Shown here in pieces: positions 1-8,077 of a stretch of DNA of 64,000 nt. The first letter of the stretch is position 1; the number at the start of each line of letters is the position of its first letter. Position numbers and translations under genes: made by a program. The notes below the pieces were generated by a model. That model made no database searches, was not told where the DNA came from, and saw nothing but the letters and a program-made list of their open reading frames with translations. The DNA comes from Polaribacter sp. (GTDB lineage: Bacteria; Bacteroidota; Bacteroidia; Flavobacteriales; Flavobacteriaceae): contig JAQWGI010000006.1 of NCBI GenBank assembly GCA_029238315.1, forward strand, positions 1 through 64,000. Direction: 5' to 3'.

Positions 1-1484
1 TCTATTGCGTAAGTTGCTTCGTGAGCATCCCAAGGATTGTCTTGAGTTTGTTTGTGTCCTAAGTTTAATTTACGACCTTCAACATCTAATTCTAATACTT
101 GAACTTCTAATTTATCACCTACAGATGTAAAATCTGATGGATGCTTAATTTTCTTAGTCCAAGATAAATCAGAAATATATACCAATCCATCAATTCCTTC
201 TTCTAACTCTACAAACACACCAAAATTAGTGTAGTTTCTTACTGTACCAGTATGCGTAGAACCAACAGGATATTTTTTAGTAATATCTGTCCAAGGATCT
301 GGATGTAATTGTTTCATTCCAAGAGACATCTTACGATCTTCTCTATCTAATGTTAAGATTTGCGCTTCTACTTCGTCTCCAATTTTTACGAAATCTTGTG
401 CAGAACGTAAATGTGTAGACCAAGACATTTCAGAAACGTGAATTAATCCTTCAACACCTTCAGAAACTTCAATGAATGCACCGTAATCAGCTAAAACAAC
501 AACTTTTCCTGTTATTTTATCACCAATTTTAAGGTCTTCACTTAACGCTTCCCAAGGATGCGCAGATAATTGCTTCAATCCTAATTGAATTCTAGATTTG
601 TTATCATCAAAGTCTAAAATTACAACGTTTAATTTTTGATCTAACTCAACAACCTCATTTGGATGGTTGATTCTAGACCAAGATAAATCTGTAATATGCA
701 CTAAACCATCAACGCCACCTAAATCAACAAATACACCGTAAGAAGTAATGTTTTTAACAACACCTTCTAATACTTGTCCTTTTTCTAATTGACCAATGAT
801 TTCTTTTTTCTGTATTTCTAAATCAGCTTCGATTAATGCTTTATGAGAAACGACAACGTTTTTAAATTCGTGGTTGATTTTTACAACTTTGAATTCCATT
901 GTTTTTTCTACAAACTGATCGTAATCTCTAATTGGCTTCACATCAATTTGAGAACCTGGTAAAAATGCTTCGATTCCGAAAACATCAACGATCATTCCTC
1001 CTCTTGTTCTACATTTTACAAAACCATTAACGATTTCTCCAGTTTCGTGTGCATTGTTAACTCTATCCCAAGCTTTAATTACTCTTGCTTTTTTGTGAGA
1101 TAAAACTAATTGACCAGAAGAATCTTCTCTTTTGTCAACCAATACTTCAACAGCATCACCAACAGCTAAACTAGGATTGTAACGAAATTCATTTAAAGAA
1201 ATAACGCCTTCAGATTTAGAATTGATGTCAATAATTGCATCTCTTTCTGTTAATCTTGTTACGACTCCTTCGATTACATCACGCTCGTTTACGAAACCTA
1301 CAGTTCCTTCTAACGCTTTTTCGAATTCTGCTAATTTTTTTTCATCAACTGCTTCAATACCTTCTTCGTATTTGTACCAGTTAAAGTTTTCTAAAAATTC
1401 TTGTGGATTTACAGTTTCTACAACTGTTTCTTGTACTTCAGTAGCAACTACTTGCTCTTCAGTGTTTTTTGTTTCTTCAGACAT
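1..1484 (-). CDS. rpsA: 30S ribosomal protein S1 (partial, C-terminus outside window)
   Basis: The frame is open from an ATG at 1484 to the window edge (494 codons), so the C-terminus is missing. An acidic N-terminus (MSEETKNTEEQVV) is followed by repeated S1/OB-fold units; one carries the pattern YGVFVDLGGVDGLVH and another contains GGMIVDVFGIEAFLPGSQ. S1 binds mRNA on the small ribosomal subunit and helps start translation, which matters in Bacteroidota because most mRNAs lack Shine-Dalgarno sequences. It is preceded by a well-formed promoter and a leader of about 115 nt. The small frames on the opposite strand are shadows of this gene. Confidence 0.96.
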   Translation of the reverse strand, partial: MSEETKNTEEQVVATEVQETVVETVNPQEFLENFNWYKYEEGIEAVDEKKLAEFEKALEGTVGFVNERDVIEGVVTRLTERDAIIDINSKSEGVISLNEFRYNPSLAVGDAVEVLVDKREDSSGQLVLSHKKARVIKAWDRVNNAHETGEIVNGFVKCRTRGGMIVDVFGIEAFLPGSQIDVKPIRDYDQFVEKTMEFKVVKINHEFKNVVVSHKALIEADLEIQKKEIIGQLEKGQVLEGVVKNITSYGVFVDLGGVDGLVHITDLSWSRINHPNEVVELDQKLNVVILDFDDNKSRIQLGLKQLSAHPWEALSEDLKIGDKITGKVVVLADYGAFIEVSEGVEGLIHVSEMSWSTHLRSAQDFVKIGDEVEAQILTLDREDRKMSLGMKQLHPDPWTDITKKYPVGSTHTGTVRNYTNFGVFVELEEGIDGLVYISDLSWTKKIKHPSDFTSVGDKLEVQVLELDVEGRKLNLGHKQTQDNPWDAHEATYAI

Positions 1485-1604
1485 TCTGAATTTACTTTGT
1501 ATCTTGTTGTTTTTCAGATTTTTAACGATAAAAACTTCAAGAGTTGTTTTTATAAATTGTTTTTTATAGTTCCTTTTATAAATCTGTTCTCGTAAAAAGG
1601 AGTG

Positions 1605-1634
1605 CAAATGTACAAAATATTTGTAATTAAACAA
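1605..1634 (-). promoter_or_regulatory. rpsA promoter, TTG-N19-TACATTTG
   Basis: On the minus strand TTG (1634-1632) lies 19 bases from TACATTTG (1612-1605), an exact fit to the Bacteroidota housekeeping consensus TTG-N(about 19)-TAnnTTTG. Transcription should start near 1598, giving an untranslated leader of about 115 nt before the rpsA ATG at 1484. Confidence 0.8.
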
Positions 1635-1684
1635 TTCAAAATTAAAAGATTATTATTGAATTAAACAACTGTAAATCAATAGCA

Positions 1685-2440
1685 TTAATCAATCCAGTTT
1701 TTAAATTCTTTTACACGTGATCTGCTGATAATAATTTCTGACTCGTTGTAATTATTTATATTGATTTTAAATCGACTATTAGAATGCGTAATGATGTCTT
1801 TTATTGCTGATTTCTGAATGATAAAAGTTCTATTTAATCGAAAGAATTTGTCTGGATCTAAATCGTTTTCTAATTGAGAAAGTGAATCATTTATAATTCC
1901 TTTAAAACTTTCAGTATTTATGTATGTAGCATTCTCGAAACTATAAAAACAAGTTATCTCTTCTTCCTTTATAATTTTTATTTTCACTCCTAATTTCACA
2001 ACAAATGAAGTTTTAAAATTCTCAGTTTTAAAATTTTGAAACATATTTTCTAGCTTCTTAATTCCGTTTTCTTTAGCAGAAATATTAGATGCTTTTTCTA
2101 AAGCCTTTTCTAAATCGATTTTATGTATCGGCTTTAACAAATAAGAAATGCTATTGTAATCAAATGCTTTGATGCTGTAATTGCTAAATGCTGTTGTAAA
2201 AATAATTTTAGATGTAACTTCAATTTCTTTAAAAATTTCAAAACACAATCCATCTGCTAAATGAACATCCATAAATATAACATCTGGGTGTTCATTTTTC
2301 CTCAACCAATTAATTGATTGTTTAACACTTATCAGAACATCTAAAACTTCAACTTCAGAAATAGATTCAGACAACAATCGTTCTAACTTTCTTGCCGACG
2401 GCAATTCGTCTTCTATAATTAAGGCTCTAAAATTATACAT
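1685..2440 (-). CDS. LytTR-family response regulator (distal pair)
   Basis: 251 aa. An N-terminal receiver domain has the acidic pocket IIEDE near residues 8-12, the phosphoacceptor Asp58 in IFMDVHL, and a conserved Lys in LLKPI near residue 107. The C-terminal half (about 150-251) is a LytTR DNA-binding domain ending ISRSRVKEFKNWID. It overlaps the 3' end of the upstream kinase by 8 bp, so the two are translationally coupled and form a pair. LytTR regulators bind short direct repeats upstream of target genes; the targets here are unknown. It is clearly paralogous to the regulator at 4077-4832 (shared FFRLNRTFIIQ / FFRVNRTFIVQ stretch). Confidence 0.93.
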   Translation of the reverse strand: MYNFRALIIEDELPSARKLERLLSESISEVEVLDVLISVKQSINWLRKNEHPDVIFMDVHLADGLCFEIFKEIEVTSKIIFTTAFSNYSIKAFDYNSISYLLKPIHKIDLEKALEKASNISAKENGIKKLENMFQNFKTENFKTSFVVKLGVKIKIIKEEEITCFYSFENATYINTESFKGIINDSLSQLENDLDPDKFFRLNRTFIIQKSAIKDIITHSNSRFKININNYNESEIIISRSRVKEFKNWID

Positions 2441-3854
2441 CTAATAAAGGCAGTTTTATGGTGAAATTTAATTCATTTTGAATGATTTCAACTTTAACAT
2501 CAGAAAAATAAGCATATCTTTTTTTAATATTTTCTAATCCTTTTCCGCCACTTTTCACTTCAGATATTTTCGGAGTTATATTATTAGTAACTACTAAATA
2601 ATCATTTTCAGTTTCAATTGTGATTGCAACAGTGTTTTCATTACTGATTTCGTTATGTTTTATTACATTTTCTAACACTTGCTGCAATGTTGTTGAAACT
2701 ACATATTTATCTTCATCAACATTTTTAATATTAATTGAATATGACAAACCTGTTTCAAATCTTGTTTGAAATAATTTTAAGTAATCTTTTGCAAAATCAA
2801 TTTCTTTATTCAATACTATAATATCTTCTTTTTCTTGTTCTAAAAAATATCGATAAATAGTAGATAAACTCTCAGAAAAACTAACTGCTTTTTTAGGGTT
2901 TTCTTCAATTAAACTTGTTAAAACATTGATGTTATTAAATAAAAAATGTGGGCTTAATTGATTTTTTAATTGTTGGTAATTCAGTTGAGATTCTAAAGAT
3001 TCTTGTTCTAAAAACTTTTTCTCTTGTTTGTTTACCAAACTTAAAAAATACAAATGTGTTAAAATGATTGTACATAAAAAAAAAGGAGTATACACTAATA
3101 TTGTTGGTATTAGAAAAATTCTATCAAGCGCTGCTCCAATACCATTACTTTTTACAATCCTAAAGTTATTATCTGAAACTATTAGCCAAAAAATAATAAC
3201 AAAGATAGCGACCACATAGTATGTTATTATATAAAATATTCTTCTTGATTGCTTGTATTTTGCATAAATATAATTGAATACATGGACTGTTAATAAAGAT
3301 AATAAAAAACCAATCGGAAAAAATTTATACCAAATTTGTAAAATGCTTATTTCATACGATGAACTCAAAAGAATTATTGCCGAATACATAATTGTTCCGA
3401 CTAACGAAATCATAATTATTTTTTTCAATGAATATTTAATTTGGTTGAAATCAATACTTTTAATTGATTTCCCTTTAAAGTTTATCAATTGAATTCCCGA
3501 AAAGAACATACTTACAAAGAACGCTACTATTCCATTGAAGATTGATGTAGTTTCAAATAATGAAAACGTTGCTTCATTTTTTATCAGCCTAAAAAAGATA
3601 AAAACAATAATATGAAGTAAAACGAAAGATAAGAAGGCGGGTTTTAAAAAGTCAGAAATCTTTTTCTTTTTTGCATCAAAAAATTGAAAAGATAAAAATG
3701 GCGCTATAAAAAAGAGCAAAGTTGTAATTGGCAACACATCAGTGAAATCTTCAACTTCAAAATTACCCAATAAGAATAATACTAGGATTAAAACTAAGTG
3801 TAAAGCAACAGCAAACAATAATGCTTTAACGAATGAGGTTTGTAATTTGTTCAT
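2433..3854 (-). CDS. LytS-type sensor histidine kinase (His_kinase family)
   Basis: 473 aa. The N-terminal 270 residues hold about seven or eight hydrophobic segments with no large extracellular domain. A helix leads into the kinase signature LSPHFLFNNINVL with the presumed phospho-accepting His303, followed by an N-box VLENVIKHN and a short GGKGLENIKKRY lid typical of LytS/YehU kinases with a GHKL ATPase. It is paired by overlap with the LytTR regulator at 1685-2440. Its ligand is not predictable; many membrane segments suggest it senses a membrane-associated or small hydrophobic cue. A 222-bp spacer separates it from the upstream 2TM/LytTR operon. Confidence 0.92.
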   Translation of the reverse strand: MNKLQTSFVKALLFAVALHLVLILVLFLLGNFEVEDFTDVLPITTLLFFIAPFLSFQFFDAKKKKISDFLKPAFLSFVLLHIIVFIFFRLIKNEATFSLFETTSIFNGIVAFFVSMFFSGIQLINFKGKSIKSIDFNQIKYSLKKIIMISLVGTIMYSAIILLSSSYEISILQIWYKFFPIGFLLSLLTVHVFNYIYAKYKQSRRIFYIITYYVVAIFVIIFWLIVSDNNFRIVKSNGIGAALDRIFLIPTILVYTPFFLCTIILTHLYFLSLVNKQEKKFLEQESLESQLNYQQLKNQLSPHFLFNNINVLTSLIEENPKKAVSFSESLSTIYRYFLEQEKEDIIVLNKEIDFAKDYLKLFQTRFETGLSYSINIKNVDEDKYVVSTTLQQVLENVIKHNEISNENTVAITIETENDYLVVTNNITPKISEVKSGGKGLENIKKRYAYFSDVKVEIIQNELNFTIKLPLLDV

Positions 3855-4076
3855 AATATTTATTTTTCCTCAAAACTGAAGAAGAATAAACGAAGATAAA
3901 AACAAAAAATAGTGAACTGCTCTTTTTTATGAGTGAATTGTGGTATTTAATAAAAAATTGAAAGATTAAAGAATTAAAAAATTGAATACTTGCTTTTTAT
4001 CTAACAATCCAAAAATCTAGAAATCCAGTAATCTACTCAATCTAGTTTTTAACCTTTCGACTAAGCTCAGGTGACA

Positions 4077-4832
4077 TTATTGAATAAACTCTTTAAATTC
4101 TTTTACACGTTCTCTACTTACAATAATCTCTGTTTCATTATAAGATTTTAAAATGATTTTTAAACGACTATTTGTATATGAAATAATATCTTTTATTGCT
4201 GATATTTGAACGATGAATGTTCTGTTTACACGAAAGAATTTCTCTGGATCTAATTCGGTTTGAATTTGCTCTAAAGCACCATCAACAATATAACTTCTAT
4301 TAGAATCTGCGTGCAAATAAGTTGCTTTATTTTCGCTAAAAAAACATTCGATATTTTCAGTAGAAATTATTTTTAAATGCTGACCAACTTTTATGGTAAA
4401 ACGTTTTTTAAATTTTCTATCAATCGGATTTACCAATAACTTCTTTATATCGTCAAAGTTTAATTGAACTTCTTTTCTCACAATATGTTGACTTTTATAT
4501 TTATCAACCGCAGCTTTTAATTCATCTTCATCAATCGGTTTCAATAAATAATCAATACTATTTAACTTAAATGCTTTTAGCGCATATTCATCATATGCTG
4601 TTGTAAAAATTATGGCACTTGTAATTGTTACGTGTTCAAAAATTTCAAAAGACAAGCCGTCTGATAATTGAATGTCTAAAAAAATTAAACTTGGATGCTC
4701 GTTATTCTGAAACCATTCAATAGATTCTTCTACAGAATGCAACATTTTAGTTGCTTTTACATCTAAATCTTCTAACATTCTGCTTAATCTTCTTGCAGCA
4801 GGTTTTTCGTCTTCAATAATAATTACATTCAT
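4077..4832 (-). CDS. LytTR-family response regulator of the 2TM operon
   Basis: 251 aa. The receiver domain begins MNVIIIEDEKPAARRL, with phosphoacceptor Asp53 in LIFLDIQLSDG and the conserved Lys in LLKPIDEDE. The C-terminal LytTR domain ends IIVSRERVKEFKEFIQ. It begins 6 bp after the last 2TM gene, so it is the final gene of the kinase-2TM x4-regulator operon and probably the partner of the kinase at 6122-7486. It has the same length and layout as the regulator at 1685-2440, which points to duplication of a kinase/regulator pair. Confidence 0.93.
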   Translation of the reverse strand: MNVIIIEDEKPAARRLSRMLEDLDVKATKMLHSVEESIEWFQNNEHPSLIFLDIQLSDGLSFEIFEHVTITSAIIFTTAYDEYALKAFKLNSIDYLLKPIDEDELKAAVDKYKSQHIVRKEVQLNFDDIKKLLVNPIDRKFKKRFTIKVGQHLKIISTENIECFFSENKATYLHADSNRSYIVDGALEQIQTELDPEKFFRVNRTFIVQISAIKDIISYTNSRLKIILKSYNETEIIVSRERVKEFKEFIQ

Positions 4833-4838
4833 AAGTAT

Positions 4839-5162
4839 CTAAAGATTATTCTGTTTATTCATTTCTTCTTTAATCTTACGTTGCTCCCAATTTTTACCAA
4901 ATAAAAGGTTTACAAATTGAAAAGTACTAATTGCATGGAAAATAAAGATTAAAGTCCACCAAAAAAACAAACGATAATTACTAATTTCTGTAAAAGCCTC
5001 AAATACAGCATCTCCACTTTCAATATCTTTATATATTCTTCTACCAATAAAAAAAAGATGAATTACAATAAAAAAGGCAGCATGTTTATAAAATGCTTTG
5101 ATATTTTCTACTTGCTTTTTTGCTTTAATGTATTTATCTGTTCTGTCTTTAGTTTCCATCAT
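4839..5162 (-). CDS. 2TM-domain membrane protein, copy 4
   Basis: 107 aa. Layout of the 2TM family: a basic amphipathic N-terminal helix (YIKAKKQVENIKAFYKHA), two hydrophobic segments (about 30-48 and 66-88), and a C-terminal motif FGKNWEQRKIKEEM. No catalytic residues are visible. It lies 3 bp after copy 3 and 6 bp before the LytTR gene, in a run of co-directional 2TM genes. It is the most divergent copy, lacking the HWFWFP segment of copies 1 and 2. The family occurs both alone and fused to histidine kinases, so a role as sensor or adaptor for the neighbouring kinase is inferred, not shown. Confidence 0.85.
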   Translation of the reverse strand: MMETKDRTDKYIKAKKQVENIKAFYKHAAFFIVIHLFFIGRRIYKDIESGDAVFEAFTEISNYRLFFWWTLIFIFHAISTFQFVNLLFGKNWEQRKIKEEMNKQNNL

Positions 5163-5165
5163 TTC

Positions 5166-5498
5166 TTAAAATTTAGATTTTCGTTCTTCTTCTTCCATGA
5201 TTTCTCTCAACTTTTTCTCTTCCCAATTTTTACCTAAAGCATTAAATCCAAAAACACCTAGCCAGTGAAAAAAGACTCCAATCCCCCAAAATACCCAAGT
5301 AGAATAAACTCCGAAGTTCTGAATTACTTCTTCAAAAGAATCGCCTCCATCACTCATTAAACCAAAAATTATAATTCCACTTAAAAAACAATTTACAACG
5401 ATGTATACAATTAAATGTACGTAAAATCCTTTTATTTTTTCTACTCTTTTCTTTGCTTTCAAATACTTAATACCTTTTAGTGTTTCCTCGTCTCTCAT
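5166..5498 (-). CDS. 2TM-domain membrane protein, copy 3
   Basis: 110 aa. N-terminal motif KYLKAKKRVEKIKGFYVHL, two hydrophobic segments (VYIVVNCFLSGIIIFGL and STWVFWGIGVFFHWLGVFG), and the family C-terminal motif ALGKNWEEKKLREIMEEE. The loop between the helices is longer and more acidic (SDGGDSFEEV) than in copies 1 and 2, so the sensed surface may differ. It starts 6 bp after copy 2 and ends 3 bp before copy 4, consistent with one transcript. Function unknown beyond family membership. Confidence 0.87.
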   Translation of the reverse strand: MRDEETLKGIKYLKAKKRVEKIKGFYVHLIVYIVVNCFLSGIIIFGLMSDGGDSFEEVIQNFGVYSTWVFWGIGVFFHWLGVFGFNALGKNWEEKKLREIMEEEERKSKF

Positions 5499-5504
5499 GG
5501 TTTA

Positions 5505-5804
5505 TTATCTGTAGTTTTTATACTTCTCTTCTTCTTTCATAAACTCTTTAATCTTCTTCTCTTCCCAATTACTTCCTAAAAACGGATTGTAATTATAAGT
5601 ATCCATCGCATGAAAAGCCAATCCCATTCCCCAACCAAACATTGGAAACCAAAACCAGTGAAATTCTGGCACAAAACGTAAGTTGATAAATATTAAAACT
5701 GGAATTACAATACAATATGTAATAGCGTTTGCATAAAAACCTTTGATTTTATCTACTTGCTTTTTTGCTCTTAAATATTGTTGTTCTTTCGTAAATTCTT
5801 CCAT
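5505..5804 (-). CDS. 2TM-domain membrane protein, copy 2
   Basis: 99 aa. Begins MEEFTKEQQYLRAKKQVDKI, with a first hydrophobic segment YCIVIPVLIFINL, an aromatic loop EFHWFWFPMFGWGMGL, then AFHAMDTYNYNPFLGSNW and the EEKKIKEFM tail. It matches the module fused to the kinase at 6122-7486 almost residue for residue through the helices and tail (shared YCIVIP, HWFWFP, YNYNPFLGSNWE), so one is a recent duplicate of the other. Lies 12 bp after copy 1 and 6 bp before copy 3. Confidence 0.88.
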   Translation of the reverse strand: MEEFTKEQQYLRAKKQVDKIKGFYANAITYCIVIPVLIFINLRFVPEFHWFWFPMFGWGMGLAFHAMDTYNYNPFLGSNWEEKKIKEFMKEEEKYKNYR

Positions 5805-5816
5805 AATTTCTACTTT

Positions 5817-6116
5817 TTACTTTGATATTTTTTTGTCTTCATCAATTAATTCTTGAATCTTTTTAGCTTCCCATTCTTTTCCAAATCCAATTTTTGTATG
5901 CCCAAAAACTAAGAACCAATGTAATATTATTACAAAAACAATTCCTGGAGCTGCAAACCAAAACCAATGATAACCTGGTGAAAAAATTAAATTCACCGCT
6001 ACAATTGTAATCAACGAAAATACTTCTATTACCAAATGAATGTAAAATCCTTTCACATCTTTTACTCTCTTTTTAGCTTTTAAATAACGTTGCTCTTCTA
6101 TATAATTGTTTTCCAT
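5817..6116 (-). CDS. 2TM-domain membrane protein, copy 1
   Basis: 99 aa from the ATG at 6116 (MENNYIEEQRYLKAKK). A TTG five codons upstream is open but would overlap the kinase gene, and the ATG aligns with the starts of its siblings. Motifs: KAKKRVKDVKGFYIHL, a hydrophobic segment, the loop PGYHWFWFAAPG, a second hydrophobic segment with LHWFLVFGHTKI, and the tail GKEWEAKKIQELIDED. It begins 5 bp after the kinase stop, so it is almost certainly cotranscribed with it. Function beyond membrane location is unknown. Confidence 0.87.
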   Translation of the reverse strand: MENNYIEEQRYLKAKKRVKDVKGFYIHLVIEVFSLITIVAVNLIFSPGYHWFWFAAPGIVFVIILHWFLVFGHTKIGFGKEWEAKKIQELIDEDKKISK

Positions 6117-6121
6117 ATTAT

Positions 6122-7486
6122 TTATTCCCAATTTGATGTTTCGTCATTTTCTTCCATTAACTCTTTAATCTTTTTGCTTTCCCAGTTGCTTCCTAAAAAA
6201 GGATTGTAATTATACACATCTAATCCGTGAAATAACACCCCAATACCCCAGCCGGCCATCGGAAACCAAAACCAATGAAAACCTGGTGATGTAAACAAAT
6301 TGACGAATATTAAAAACGGAATTACAATACAATAACTTGCCACATTCTGATAAAATTCTTTTAATTTCTCTACTCTTTCAACAGCTCTAACGTAACTTGA
6401 GCTTTCTATTTTTTCTGTATACATACTATTGTTGTTTTTTGTTAGTAATGGCAAACTTATTCTAAAGATCAAACCATCGTTTGTGATTTTTACACTTCTT
6501 CTTGTCAATAAATTATACCGGTCTGTTATGTTTTTCAAACCTACTTTTGTGCTTTTACCAATGGTTTCTTTATGGTTGATGTTATTCTCTATAATTAACG
6601 AACCATTTTCTTCAAAAATTCTTAATTTTAAAGGCTTGTTTGATGAAACCACGTTATGTTTTACTGCATTCTCTAACAGTAGTTGTAATGATAATGGCAC
6701 TATTTTTAATTCTTCATTGCTAATTTCTGAGGGAATGTCAAATTGAATTGCATCTTCAAATCGCATTTGTAACAACTCCATGTAAGCTCTTGCAAAATTT
6801 AATTCTTCTGATAACGGAATCAATTCTTTATTTCTTTGCTCTAAAACATAACGATACACTTTAGATAACTTTGTTGTAAAACGTTCTGCTTGCTTAGGAT
6901 TTTCACCGATTAAAGAAGTCAAAACATTTAAACTATTGAATAAAAAATGTGGATCAATTTGATTTTTTAATGACTCAAATTTTGCAGTTTCAGTTTTTGC
7001 TACAATTTCAATTTTATTACTTTTTTGAGTTTGCGATGCTTTCCAATTCATCATAAAACCTCTTGCATGAAAAAACACTGAAATTGCTAAAGATCCAATA
7101 ATTGTAAAAATGTGAGTTAAAAGCAATCTACCTTCAAAAAATTCTGAAAAATCATAACCCGAAATTAAGACAAGCTGAATGTAATCAATTATTAAAACTG
7201 CTATTATTGTATATAAAAGCGTTGCAAAAATACCGGCAACTAATCGCTTTTGTGTTTCTTTTACCCAACTCCATTTAGAATCTAGATATTCATTTAGCAT
7301 ACCATTTCCTAATCCTAATCCGAAAGAATACATTGCAGAAATTAAAAATACAAATCCTATTGCTTTGGGTGAAAACTGCTGATTGATCAAGACAAATATC
7401 ACTCCAAATATCAACGTTAATTTTAAACAAATTTTAACACCAACTTTTGTAGATTTAAAACTAAATATATTTTTATTTTCTGCCAT
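6122..7486 (-). CDS. LytS-type histidine kinase fused to a C-terminal 2TM module
   Basis: 454 aa. Four hydrophobic segments in the first 140 residues are followed by a linker helix, the His_kinase signature NQIDPHFLFNSLNVL (His180), an N-box LLENAVKHN (272-278) and a lid TKVGLKNITDRY. The kinase domain ends near ISLPLL, where LytS-type kinases normally stop, but the frame continues for a full 100-residue 2TM module (355-454) nearly identical in layout to the free protein at 5505-5804. The module starts with an internal Met355 (ATG at 6424), so separate translation of the module is conceivable. Probable partner: the LytTR regulator at 4077-4832. Confidence 0.9.
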   Translation of the reverse strand: MAENKNIFSFKSTKVGVKICLKLTLIFGVIFVLINQQFSPKAIGFVFLISAMYSFGLGLGNGMLNEYLDSKWSWVKETQKRLVAGIFATLLYTIIAVLIIDYIQLVLISGYDFSEFFEGRLLLTHIFTIIGSLAISVFFHARGFMMNWKASQTQKSNKIEIVAKTETAKFESLKNQIDPHFLFNSLNVLTSLIGENPKQAERFTTKLSKVYRYVLEQRNKELIPLSEELNFARAYMELLQMRFEDAIQFDIPSEISNEELKIVPLSLQLLLENAVKHNVVSSNKPLKLRIFEENGSLIIENNINHKETIGKSTKVGLKNITDRYNLLTRRSVKITNDGLIFRISLPLLTKNNNSMYTEKIESSSYVRAVERVEKLKEFYQNVASYCIVIPFLIFVNLFTSPGFHWFWFPMAGWGIGVLFHGLDVYNYNPFLGSNWESKKIKELMEENDETSNWE

Positions 7487-7519
7487 GGTTTCTCTTTTTT
7501 ACATGTTAGATTTTACTTC

Positions 7520-7948
7520 TTAAAATCTAATTTCTAAAGTTACATCTTTATCTGAAACTTCAAACTTAGAATTTTCAAAATTTGGAGGACCAAAACTCAT
7601 TGAGTTGTTTGACGCACCATAACTTTCTAATGGCATTCCGTTTTCTTGGAAATCCATTTCATCATTACTATTTGCATCATGAAAACAAACAATTGCATAA
7701 TTCCCTGGTGCAATATTTGTAAAAGTTACGGTACTTTCATTTTCATTTGGCACATCAGATTGTGTCTGAATAGGTATGCTCATAAAATTGTCTTTATCAT
7801 ATAAAGCAAAGTGAACTTTTCCTTCATTACCACCTACATTTGGTACTGTAACTATGATATCTCTTTTTTCTGAGTCCACTTCTTTAACTGTAAGTAATGA
7901 TGTTTGAAACACAATTGCCAAAGCGAAAATTGTTGCGAATATTTTCAT
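7520..7948 (-). CDS. DUF2141 secreted protein
   Basis: 142 aa. An N-terminal signal peptide (MKIFATIFALAIVFQTSLL) precedes a DUF2141 domain recognisable by GKVHFALYDKDNF, the core IAPGNYAIVCFHDANSNDEMD and ENGMPLESYGASNNS ... FGPPNFENSKF. The family is small, predicted exported beta-sandwich proteins of unknown biochemical function. It is the first gene before the kinase/2TM operon (33 bp upstream of the kinase start, same strand), so it may be cotranscribed. A 21-bp imperfect palindrome lies just upstream of its start. Confidence 0.85.
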   Translation of the reverse strand: MKIFATIFALAIVFQTSLLTVKEVDSEKRDIIVTVPNVGGNEGKVHFALYDKDNFMSIPIQTQSDVPNENESTVTFTNIAPGNYAIVCFHDANSNDEMDFQENGMPLESYGASNNSMSFGPPNFENSKFEVSDKDVTLEIRF

Positions 7949-7964
7949 GATTTCTTGTTTTTTG

Positions 7965-7985
7965 GTGCTAAAATTAATTCAGCAC
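7965..7985. promoter_or_regulatory. Inverted repeat upstream of the DUF2141/2TM operon
   Basis: GTGCT (7965-7969) and AGCAC (7981-7985) flank an A/T-rich, nearly self-complementary 11-bp centre, making a 21-bp palindrome 16 bp upstream of the first ATG. The size suits a dimeric repressor or activator site, but no binding protein is known. Confidence 0.35.
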
Positions 7986-8077
7986 AGGTTAATTACACAA
8001 CAAAGATGCTGCAACATAACTCTTTTGAAAACTAAAAGAAACCGAATTGTATTTTTTTAAGGATGAACTGTAGAATA

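Noticed and set aside
1222-1569. Open frames on the plus strand over rpsA
   Set aside because: They run antisense to a continuous, clearly recognised ribosomal protein S1 frame and have no family features.
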